In this document: positions 25,601 to 35,500 of the stretch, one piece after another
Layout of the letters: each line of letters starts with the position of its first letter
How positions within the stretch are numbered: the first letter of the stretch is position 1
NCBI GenBank assembly: GCA_029561455.1
Contig: JAKQIY010000062.1
Location: 1-64,000 of the forward strand
Source of the DNA: a bacterium
Lineage (GTDB): Bacteria > Zhuqueibacterota > Zhuqueibacteria > Residuimicrobiales > Krinioviventaceae
Length of the DNA: 64,000 bases
Direction of reading: 5' to 3'
Made by a program: the position numbers and the translations under genes
The notes under the pieces: generated by a model
What the model was told of the DNA's origin: nothing
Database searches by the model: none
The model's input: only the letters and a program-made list of their open reading frames with translations

Positions 25601-28600
25601 AGGCAGTGGCATATTAATACGGCCGGTTTGATTGTTGCCGCTGAAATAAACTAGCCTGGCAGGATCGCCGGGGCCGGTTGATGCTAAAAAAACCAGGGGA
25701 CTGTTAATGAGCGGGCTGCCGTTATTAAAACTGCGCACTTCGACCAGGTTTGTATAAGAAGCTGTGCCCATGGTCAAGTATGCTGAAGCGCGGCCAAGCT
25801 CATTGGTGATTTTGGTGATTTCGGCCAGGCCTTCTATTAATCCGCCGCCCTCGGTCACTTTAAAGTTAACATTATGTCCGGCTATGGTATTTAAAAAGGA
25901 ATCGCGCACAACGACAACAAAAGGCAGGGCTAAAGGTAAGCCCTGGGAACCGGCTTGGTTATTACCGGAAACTATATCGATACGCGCCGGAACCGAGGCT
26001 GTACCATTGGCAAAAAATGTGACTGGAGAACCGGATAATCCGGAAGCGCTGGCGATAACAATGTTTTCTCCGGCAGTTTCACCCAGCTTGAGGAATACGG
26101 CGGCAATACCGTTGCTGTTTGTCATTACATTAACAGTTGTGGTGTTATTAATTGAACCGCCGCCTTTGGTGACCGTAAAGGTTACCTGGTAGTTGCCAAC
26201 CGGATTATTATACAAATCCACTACCTGGGCTTTTAATGATACCGGCAAGGTTCTTTTTACAGTACCGGTTTGATTGTTGGTGCCGCTTACTTCTTTTAAT
26301 TGTGCTGCAGCGCCGCCGGTGGCGGAGGCTTTAAAAACCACCGGTGAGCCGGAGGCTCCGGCTGCAATTGCGTGGAAAACATAATTGGTATCGCCGGCGG
26401 CAGTACCCAGGGTAGCAACGGCGCTGGCTTGCCCCTGTGCATCGGTTTGCACATTGATAGAGCTCTGGCCGTTAAAGTTACCATTGCCGGACATGACTTT
26501 GAATTGTACAGTTTCATTGACAACCGGGGCGTCGGTGTAATCGAGTATTTTTACCACAAATGGATTAAGCGCGGAATTTATAGCTTTGGTTTGGTAATTA
26601 CCGGATTGATAAACCAGTTTCTTTTGCGGGGGTTCAGCCGTGGCGGTAAAAACCATTGGACTGTTTTGCAGGGGGGCAGCGTTATAAACCGATGTAACGG
26701 TAAGCGATTGGGCGCCGATAGTAGCGCCAAGCAGCCATTCCACCTGAGCCAGGCCCTGCGAATTGGTTAGAACCTGCAATGTGGTTGTGCCCGATTGGTT
26801 GATAGAACCACCACCGCTGGTTATGGTGAAGGTTACAGCATGGTTGGTAATAACATTTGCATATTGATCCGTAACTTTGACAACCAGGGCCGCCGGCAGG
26901 GGTTGCAGTATGTAGCCGCTTTGGGCGTCGCCGGACTGTTTGGTGATAATTGCCGGGTTGGCTGCGGTTGGAGTTATGGTTATTGTACCGGGCGACCCTT
27001 GCAAATGAGCGCCGTTATATTGTACGGAATAGGTTAGAGTATTGGCTGTGCCGGCCGCGGCCCCCATTTTCCATAAGATTTGGGCCGAACCGGTTTGGTC
27101 GGAGGTAACTGTTTTTTGGGTATCGGAACTGTTATTAAGCGAACCGCCGCCGGCAGTTATGGTAAAAACCACATCGGCGCCGGGGGCCGGGTCGCCATTT
27201 TCATCGAGCACCTGTACAACAATGGGGTTGGCCAGGTTTTGTCCGGCAACACCGGATTGTTGGTTGCCGGATACGGTGATATGATCGGGCACCACCATTT
27301 GCGGATTCACTTCGAATAACTGGTTGACAGCTATGCCGGTATAGGGTTTGGGGGTTTCACCCGGCAGTTGAATAACAATATCAACAGAGCTGTTGGTGCC
27401 GACGCCAAAATGCTGCACCAGCGATTGCTGGCAGTTATAACCTGCAACCGGATAAACATTGCGGAAACCCAGCAGGTAATCAGACTGGTTGATCTTGCCT
27501 GCTTCATAAACCCATATTTTAGCTCCGGTTCCGGCAATTTTACCTTGCTGGTTTTTAATTGCTACTTTGAGATAATTATTGGCATTATCAGTAACGTTTT
27601 GGAAAAGATGATTGCGACCGAAATTAAGGGTGGAATAAGTAACACCATTATGCATATTGCCTTTGGCGGCGCCATACAGATCGAGCATACCGTCCATATC
27701 ATAATCGAGAAAAACCCCACCGCGACCATCAGCATAGATTGCTTCTGCGCCGGTGCCGGTCAGTTCCGCAAATGTGCCATCACCACGGTTGCGGTATATG
27801 CGTGAAGAGTGGTCGGAGACAACATCGCGACGGTTGTTCTTCACCAGGTACAGGTCTTCAAATCCGTCGTTATCGATATCACCGGCGACAATTCCATAGG
27901 TTTCAAGAGCGATGTTGACCGTGCTGGTAACCCTGGTAAAATTTCCGTTACCCTGGTTGTTCAAGACTTCAACAGCCGGGTTAAGTGTGCTGGATGTACT
28001 GGAGATAGCAACGAATATGTCGAGGTCGCCATCATTATCATAATCTATAAAAGAACTGCTGTTCGCTTTTACGCCCGCAGTAGAAAAATGTGCATTACGG
28101 GTTGCCCCTTCGTTAGTAAAGGAGCCGCTCTTGTTATTCATCATCAGTCCGCAAGGAGCGTTACGCTGGGCAATATAAATATCCACCCAGCCGTCGCCGT
28201 CAACATCGCCGGCGGTGGCGCTGACTACCGCACCGGTGGGCGCGTTGGTCAACCGGGATGGATCGGCAACAAAAGTGCCGGCGCCCTGGTTAACATATAA
28301 TTCGTGAGCGCCGGTAACGTTGGCAACAAACAGGTCAAGATCGCCGTCATTGTCAATATCAAGAGCCAGGGCATTGGCAGTGTTTCCGGCTGTGGCGCTT
28401 ATCCCTTTGGCAGATGTCTGGTCAATAAATACATTGCTGCCATTATTGACCATTAATTTGTTTTGGGAATTGGCAGTGGAAATGAAAACATCCTGATCGC
28501 CGTCTTTATCGAAATCTGCATAAAGCGAGGCATTGGAATAGTCGGCAATATCCAATCCGGCGGAGGCGGCCTGTTCTGTAAAGCCACCGGCGGTATTATT

Positions 28601-29476
28601 CACATATAACTGGTTTGCCTGGGTGGAGGTGGTATTGGTAAAATTTACATAAACATCGTCAAATTCATCCGCGTTAATATCGGCAACGGAGATACCCTGG
28701 GAACCATAGATACGATTTGCCTCTACAGCCGACCCTTTAGAGGTATTGATGAATTTGTAATTGCTTTCCGGGCCAAGAATTTTTAATTCCGTGAATATGG
28801 GGCCAACCATCGCCTGGTAATCATTCGATTTACCGAGATATATCCAGGAAAAGTTCTCCATCTGATCTTTAAAGGTGTCGACAATCGATAATACCTGAGT
28901 AGACCCATTATATACCTGAATCCACATATTTTTAGGATTCCAGATAAATTTAAAGGTATACTCTTTGGTTTTATCCCAGGTAACCAGGGCGGTGTTTTTA
29001 ACCTTCATGTTATCTGTACCGTAGAATGGAGTATATACAGCTTTCCAGGCGGCTTTGCCCCCGGAAATGAGACCGGCATTATCTTCTTCGGATTTGATAA
29101 AGATATAGGAACCCGGTGTGGCATTGACCGTTTTATATTGCGCGGCTTCGTCCGACCAGATCGACATTATAGTCCAGTCGTTTTTGACCTGGTTAACAGG
29201 ATCGAGGTTTTTGACCTTGATCTGCATGGTTCCTTCAAACGGCAGATAATGTTTCAGGTTAATTTTTAACTGGCTGCTGGTATTGGAAACCTGCCAACCT
29301 TGTCCCGACAGAAAATTACCGGACGTATTGGTGACGACGCCAATATCTTTGGTGCCGGCGCTTTGTAAATCGTCCTGGTATAAAACCTTGGTGTGGCTGG
29401 GCGGCGTTTGCGCCTGTGTAGCGACAGCGGTCATGATAATAACTGTCAGTGCGAGAAACCAAAATTTTTTCAACAT
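22664..29476 (-). CDS. Giant surface protein: FG-GAP propeller, ASPIC/UnbV, 11 Ig-like repeats, T9SS sorting domain
   Basis: A 2,270-aa secreted protein. A signal peptide (1-22) is followed by a beta-sandwich lectin-like domain (about 30-240) and seven FG-GAP/VCBS calcium loops (such as ADFDKDGDQDVFIS and DIDNDGDLDLFVAN, about 255-640), forming a beta-propeller. An ASPIC/UnbV domain (about 645-740) comes next, then 11 Ig-like repeats of about 100 residues (motif SGNNQTG..LPLPFVVKV.D..GNPV), two cadherin/He_PIG-like domains, and a type IX sorting domain (LGQNYPNPFNPVTTISFEL ... LLLLK). It is exported by the type IX system and displayed or released; the Ig stalk would hold the propeller away from the cell. 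It shares its whole domain order with the next gene, a tandem duplication. The function is probably adhesion or polymer binding. Confidence 0.93.
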   Translation of the reverse strand: MLKKFWFLALTVIIMTAVATQAQTPPSHTKVLYQDDLQSAGTKDIGVVTNTSGNFLSGQGWQVSNTSSQLKINLKHYLPFEGTMQIKVKNLDPVNQVKNDWTIMSIWSDEAAQYKTVNATPGSYIFIKSEEDNAGLISGGKAAWKAVYTPFYGTDNMKVKNTALVTWDKTKEYTFKFIWNPKNMWIQVYNGSTQVLSIVDTFKDQMENFSWIYLGKSNDYQAMVGPIFTELKILGPESNYKFINTSKGSAVEANRIYGSQGISVADINADEFDDVYVNFTNTTSTQANQLYVNNTAGGFTEQAASAGLDIADYSNASLYADFDKDGDQDVFISTANSQNKLMVNNGSNVFIDQTSAKGISATAGNTANALALDIDNDGDLDLFVANVTGAHELYVNQGAGTFVADPSRLTNAPTGAVVSATAGDVDGDGWVDIYIAQRNAPCGLMMNNKSGSFTNEGATRNAHFSTAGVKANSSSFIDYDNDGDLDIFVAISSTSSTLNPAVEVLNNQGNGNFTRVTSTVNIALETYGIVAGDIDNDGFEDLYLVKNNRRDVVSDHSSRIYRNRGDGTFAELTGTGAEAIYADGRGGVFLDYDMDGMLDLYGAAKGNMHNGVTYSTLNFGRNHLFQNVTDNANNYLKVAIKNQQGKIAGTGAKIWVYEAGKINQSDYLLGFRNVYPVAGYNCQQSLVQHFGVGTNSSVDIVIQLPGETPKPYTGIAVNQLFEVNPQMVVPDHITVSGNQQSGVAGQNLANPIVVQVLDENGDPAPGADVVFTITAGGGSLNNSSDTQKTVTSDQTGSAQILWKMGAAAGTANTLTYSVQYNGAHLQGSPGTITITPTAANPAIITKQSGDAQSGYILQPLPAALVVKVTDQYANVITNHAVTFTITSGGGSINQSGTTTLQVLTNSQGLAQVEWLLGATIGAQSLTVTSVYNAAPLQNSPMVFTATAEPPQKKLVYQSGNYQTKAINSALNPFVVKILDYTDAPVVNETVQFKVMSGNGNFNGQSSINVQTDAQGQASAVATLGTAAGDTNYVFHAIAAGASGSPVVFKASATGGAAAQLKEVSGTNNQTGTVKRTLPVSLKAQVVDLYNNPVGNYQVTFTVTKGGGSINNTTTVNVMTNSNGIAAVFLKLGETAGENIVIASASGLSGSPVTFFANGTASVPARIDIVSGNNQAGSQGLPLALPFVVVVRDSFLNTIAGHNVNFKVTEGGGLIEGLAEITKITNELGRASAYLTMGTASYTNLVEVRSFNNGSPLINSPLVFLASTGPGDPARLVYFSGNNQTGRINMPLPLPFKVQVTDNKGIPIKGHEVEFISYTPGAHFSGENTVTKRTDKDGYASATATLGSNYVDYQFEAVAKFNNISLTGSPVQFLAIGRKSTATKIVNITKESLSGIAGRVMSDSLKVKVFDAANQPVASHPVEFQVTSGAGSLLNSTYTNLSVNSDQFGIARVSLKLRNTPGIATVRATSDNGLPEGELEGSPVNYSITAVTGAPDPVACIMTATSNILANGTSKSNITVTLRDAFNNPVAGKVVTLQTAGIDVVTTQPAEVTNQSGVTTGSMSSLNVGQVIVWAMVDNQMMCRDTVNFITGAPAIVSILGTGQFAVAGKQLPEQVGVLVQDSYNHPVKDINVTFSVTDGGGSVLETQPVKTNTEGKALVRWKLGPVIGIQHLKAVVSGVAGNYEITAIAMAPGFANITKVSADSLLGLINQDFSFTVAIIDTLNNPVVNYDVDFELILGMGEGQGQFTSPVSIPSNNNGRATAVFHSGALTGLHKIRASAGGYGSVVFDFIVEANRSVTLSKTIGDGSIVRPNSPVNVGVMVVDAWGKPVNAEKINFAVIRGDGVLDKTQPVLTNNQGIATVKWTVKYQIGTHQLQASPVEAVGSPILFTAVVINSAPVFNPLPEHTPITWGSNYSKIISATDSDQDPLTYGVRGLPAFADFDSTLSHTFFWQPDASQKGNHQVKFIVKDPYGAADTTVMNFTVIVDNRSPVITHFEPQDTLSMPVSQDDYTVTFYVMTQDPDNDPLTYEWRVNDIYNGSDSVLTIPFKKEFFPEPNIVVQVIVSDGSFEKRVRWSIFLTAIELNSFAAEAGKEGVEIIWQTRSESANLGFNILKSKLENGNYEKVNHELIKSRSDRNYSFRDSDVKAGVKYYYKLQDISARGLVTEHGPVVAEVPLPDKITLGQNYPNPFNPVTTISFELPAPGNVALYIFNYNGQLVRTLADNQFEAGYHKLIWDSRNDLGMQVPSGIYFYRMKTGDFSNTKKLLLLK

Positions 29477-29564
29477 GAGTATACCTGCTAACGTTTTAAT
29501 TATTTGATGTTTATTTAAAAATATACCAATAATTTTTTACTTTTCAAAACAGCCATTTTTAATA

Positions 29565-32500
29565 TTATTTAAGTAATAATAATTTGATTGTATGACGGTA
29601 ATGGTCGCCGGCCATACAACAGTAATAGAGACCGGATGCCACCGGCATATCGCCGTCGTTGCGGCCGTTCCAGATGAGTTGATGATAACCCGTTTCCTGG
29701 TCGCCGGAATAAAGGGTTTTAATCAACTGACCGGAAATATTGAATATATTGATCTCGATATGCTGCCGGTTTTTTAATTCATATTTTAGAGTAGTTACCG
29801 GGTTGAACGGATTGGGATAATTCTGCAATAACCGGTTTTCTGCCGGTACTGTAATCCTGACGCGTACCGGGTCAAAGGTGAACGATTCGCCGTCCACAGT
29901 GATCTCTTCCAAACGGTAATAATAATCGCGGCAGCCGTTATCGGCGGTGTCGCGGTATTCAAAGTTATTGCTCTTATCGAAACGGATCAGATTATCGTTT
30001 CTTCTTGTGTAGGGTCCTTCGCTTCGTGTTGCCTGTTGGACATAAAATCCGGCGGTATTAACCGCATTGCGGGTTTGCCAGGTGATGGTTATTTGATCTT
30101 TATCCGCCGTCGCTGCAAAGGATGATAATTCTACTTTGGTTTGTATAATACTTACGTTCCAGGTATGACTGATGGTATCCATTTTATCGGTGATCAAAAC
30201 GTGAACGGAGAATTGCTGCGGCCAGGTCTTGTTGGGCATGATCGATATATGGTTAGAGTCATCCTGTGATTTGATATAATTATTGTTAACTGTCCAGCGA
30301 TAAAACAACGGGTCTTTATCGGCATCCGCAACGCTAACTTCAAATACTGCGATCTTGTTAAACTCGGCGGATACGGTGGTCTGTTTTGGGCTGGTGGATA
30401 CGACACCGGGTTTACGGTTGACATTGATAACATGGATCACCATGGTTTTGGTGGCAACACCGCCGTTTTCATCAGCGGCGCGGAATATCACTGTATGATC
30501 GCCCTGGTCGTTATAATTGGGCGTCCAGCTAAATTGGCCGGTTTCAACAGAGTCAAAGAGCGCTGCTGTCGGTTTTTGGATAACGCTCAGCATTACCTGC
30601 CCGCCTTCCGGGTCTGTTGCGGATACGGTAAAGACCAGGGTAGTGCTTTCCTCAACCAAGGTATCGGCTACGACATGAATATCCGGCAACAGGTTTTCCC
30701 GCAAGGTAGCGGAAAATTGGAAAGATTTTTGTGGTAATACCGGCGAGGTTACCGTTACCGTTTGTAGACCGGCAGCGCCTAACTGCCACAGGCAGTTCGC
30801 CAGGCCGCTGCTATCGGTAAGGACCGGCTGAACATTGCTCATTTTACCATTTCCGGAGGTAACTGAAAAAGTAACCGCTACTTCCGGCACGCCATTACCC
30901 CAGGTATCGACAATTCTAACCTGTAATGGTTGGGGCAGGAATTCTAACGGATCGCCAGTTTGATTGTTGCCGGCAGTTATCAGCATATTTACTGCATTGT
31001 CCGGCACTGCATTAACCCGGAAAATAACCGGTGAGCCTTTCATCCGGTCGTTAGTGGCTGTAAAAATATAGGCGCCAGCCCGGGTTCCCAGCCGGGCGTG
31101 AGCCGACGCCATGCCATTAGCGCCGGTGCGGATGGGTTGCAGTTCTTCAATGGCAGCCAGGGGATCACCGGCCGCGAATGTAATGGCTACGCCGGAGATA
31201 GGATTCTTGTCCGCATCCAGCGCTTTGACAGTGAGGGGGTAGATAGTTGAACCGACTGTGCCTTCGCTGCCATTGCCAAGCACATGAATTATGGTATCCG
31301 GCAGTGAGACGGATACGGAACAGTTAAATTCCACAAACAAAGTTTCATTAATTGCCGCTTTGACCCGAACCATACCGGGCAGGTTACCGGCCGCCAGGCG
31401 AACCCTGGCCAGCCCATAACTGTCGCTGTTAACGTGAGAAGAATTGTTTAAACTGGCATCGCCCTGTTCAATTGAAAAAATGACCGGAATGGCGCTGACC
31501 GGCGATTGATTGCCGTCAACAACCCTTACTACCAGTGAATCGGGAAAGAGAGCGCCGGGTGAAGTGAATTGTTCATCTCCCTTTACTTTATGTAAACTGG
31601 CAATGGCCGGTATACCCGCCTGTGCTTTAAACTGAACTGTGCCGGTAATATTCAGCGCCGATACCTGCACAGTTTGTTCGCCAACGGAAGGGCCAAGAAT
31701 CCACACCGAGTTGGCCAGGCCGTTATTATCGGTAAACACCGGTTGCGCCGTAGTAATGATCCCGCCGCCGGATGCTACGGTAAAGGTTACAAAATGGTTA
31801 TAAACCGGGTTACCCTGGGCATCGGTTATTCGTACCGTCAGGGGAGCCGGTAATGATGAATTGATCGCCCCGCTCTGGTTATTACCGGAAACAATGACTA
31901 TATTTTGCGCCGGCCCGGCTGTAAAATCGACTGTTTTGGTTTGCTGCAGAATTATGTTTTTATTGGCTACCTGAGCCGATACGATCTTTTGTCCGGCTTG
32001 TGTCGAGGTTACCCGTGCTGTAGCCAGACCACCGGCATTGGTGACCTGCGCCGGTTGAGTTATTGTGTTGCCGGCGCCGGATACCTGTACGATGACATTT
32101 TCACCCGGTACCGGGTTATTGTTTTTATCTTTTAACTGGACGGTGACCACTAATTGTGACAGTCCGTCCGCCGGAACTACCGAATCGGAAATTGTAATAA
32201 GTGAAGCCGCCGGGTCAGCCTGACCGTAACTGGCGGAGGCAGTTATCGTGAGTGGGGAATTGGTTAAGCTGGTCAACCCATTATCGGCAGTCACTTGCAC
32301 TATATCGGTGTTTGTGCCAATATCGGAACCCAGCCGAAATTCGGTTTTGGCAATTCCCTGGGCATCGGTTTTAATTGTCAAAGTATTGACCTGGCTGTTG
32401 CCCAATTTGCCGTTTCCTTTAAAAACGGTAAAGGTAATATCGTGGTTTGGAATGTTTGCATTATCGGGACCTCTGGCGGCAACCTGTAATGAGGATGACA

Positions 32501-35500
32501 AAAATTCTCCGGCCTGCCCGGATTGGTTGTTGCCGGCAATAAGGACAATTTTATCGGCCGCTGATTTTTGGGCGGATACATTAAAGACTATAGGTGAACC
32601 TTTGAGGTGTTCGCCGGCATCGCCAAAAGCGCCGGCATTAAAAACATACACGTTTTTACCGACACGGTTGCCCAGGGTGGGGTAAACCGATGCAACTCCC
32701 TGGCTGTTGGTTGGCTGCTGAATTTGCAGATTGCCGTCAAAAGTGCCGCCGCCGCTTGCGGAAACGAACAACACGTTAAATCCGCTTACCGGGTAGCCAT
32801 GTTCATCGGTGACCTTGACCTGCAGCGGTACGGGTAAAACACTGTTAATTACACCGGTAGAACTATCGCCGGAGACATAAACCAACCTGGTGGGGTCGGT
32901 TGTTGCCGAGGCGGTAAAAATCGCCGGAGAACCCGATAATTGCACATTGTTCCATGTCGAAGAAACATTTACATAATAAGCGCCGGCGGTCTGCCCCAGT
33001 CTGAACGTGGCTTTGGCAAGACCCTGAGCATCGGTCGCAACTGTTACTGTCGGCTGGTCATTAACCGTACCGTTATTGTTGACGACACTAAAAGTGACCG
33101 GCTGCCCGCCGACCGGGTTTGTATACTTGTCGGTAATTTTTACTGTCAGCGGTACCGGTAGTACCTGGTACAGGGAACCGCCCTGGTTATCGCCAACGGT
33201 TTTTTCCAGCAGGACAGGAACATCGGCAGTTGCTGTGGCAGTAAAATGAACAACATCATTAATTTCTGAACATGTAGCGCTCACTGCCTGGTTTTCATTA
33301 CCGGCTATTTGCCCCAGGGTTAAAAAGACCTGGGCTTTACCGTTCGTTCCGGTCAAAACTGTACGTTCTGAGGTGCCTTCCAAAAGGCCGCCTCCGGAAA
33401 GTACTTTAAATTTAATACTAAAGCCACTGCGGGGAATTCCCAAACTGTCGAGTAGCTGAACAACAAAAGGACTGCCCAGTTGTGTGCCTACTGTGCCGGT
33501 TTGATTATTACCGGAGACTAGCAACAGATCCTTGATGGGCGCCTGCGAGGTGGAAGCGTAAAAAACTACCTGGGTGGAGGGATTTGAAAGCAGCGAGGCT
33601 TGTAAAGTATGCGCATTAATTCCCTCGGCGCTGCCCGGTGTCCATTGAACCGCTGCCATACCGGCGGTATTGGTTATAACAGTTTTCGATGTGTTGCCGC
33701 CGATATTCCCGTTGCCGGTGAGCACCTGGAAGCGGATGGCGGTATTGGGCTGGGGATTATTATATTGATCGTGGACAAACACTTTGATCGAATCAGGCAG
33801 GGGAATGCCTGAGGCGGCAAACTGGTTATCGCCGGACTGCTTTTGCAGCAGTGTATCGGAACCAGGAGATACAACAGCTGTAAAAAGCAGTGGGGAATTG
33901 GCTAGCGGCGCCTCCTGGTACAACGAGGAAACGCTTAGGGTATTGACAGCCCCTGCTACAGTTCCCGGTTTCCAGGCAACCGAAGCCATGCCGTAAGCGT
34001 TGGTATTAGTATTGACCATGGTTGCGCTGCTACCGTTCAAGGTGCCGTTGCCCTGGGTAACGGTAAAGGAGACAGGATGATTTTCTACAACCCGGCTTTG
34101 ATTATTTGTTATACGGACCCGGATAGAATCGCCGGCCGTTTGCCCTGCCGCACAATAAACAGTAGTATCTGTAATATTTTCAAGGGTTGTGGGCACAGGG
34201 AGAGTCGGCGCCGCTTCTAATTGTGTATCTCCTGCCACTCCGGGGTAGCGGACTGTAATTCCATTCAGGAATTTGACTTTAATATCACAAGTTGTATATG
34301 GTCCCAAACCAAAATGCAGCGCGGTTTGGTTTTGACATAGATAAGAGTAATTGGATACAGATTCCTGATACCCAAGCAGAAAAGCCGCATCGTCCATGTG
34401 ACCGGGAGCGTAAACACTCACTTTGCTGCCAAAACCGCCATAATCGCCAGCCGGGCCTATACACAGCACCCGCACATAATGGTTTTCGGAATCAAGATCA
34501 TTGCGAAATAAAAAATTGTTATCGCCGCGTGAACAGGCCATATACATATCCAGGTCGCCATCATTATCAATATCGCCCATAGCGCCGCCGCGCACGTCGC
34601 CGGCGTCAACTTCCAGCGCCGGTTGTCTGTTGTAGGTTAAATTACCCTCGCCGTCATTCAAATATAATTTAGTAACTGTACCCGGATCTTGTTCACTGTT
34701 ACGCAGCAGGAACATATCCTGGTCGCCGTCATTATCAATATCACCAAATAGCGTGGAATAACCGCTGACACGTATATTGTAACTGTTAGTCTCGTCGGTA
34801 AAATAACCGGAGCCATTATTTTTAAAAACCCGCAACATCGGCAAAGCCTGACCAGGCGTAGCATAAGGCATTACAAACAGATCGAGGTCGCCGTCGTTAT
34901 CTATATCTACAAAAGTAGCGCCATGATGTCGTACACCATCGGTGCAGGCAATACCCCGCTCAGCAGCTCCTTCTGTAAAATTTCCGGTACCGTCATTTAT
35001 ATACAACCAGTTCACTTTGCCGCGCCGGCACATATAAATATCCTGGTCGCCGTCATTATCAATGTCTGCGGCGGTAGCGCCCTGGCGGCCATAGTTTACC
35101 GAATCGTTGGTAGGGCCATCGCAGCCGTTATGCACCCGCGTAAAAGTACCGTCACCGTCGTTCAAATACACTTCATTGATTTTATTATACGTATCGGCTG
35201 TTGAACCCCAGTTCAGCACAAATAAATCCAACCAGCCGTCATTATTCATATCAACTGCTACCGAACCGCGGCTGTAACTGTTTTCCGAAGATAGACCGCA
35301 TGTTGTGGTAATTTCAGTAAACATGCCGTTGCCGTTGTTGCGATACATCCGGTTCCGACCTGAGGTGTCGCCAACGTATACCGGCTGATTGGAATAGAAT
35401 AGATCAAGATCGCCGTCATTGTCCCAGTCGGCATTTACTATTCCGTGAGTATGCCCGGTATCATTGACGCCACGCGCTGCCGAAGCATTGGTAAAGGTAT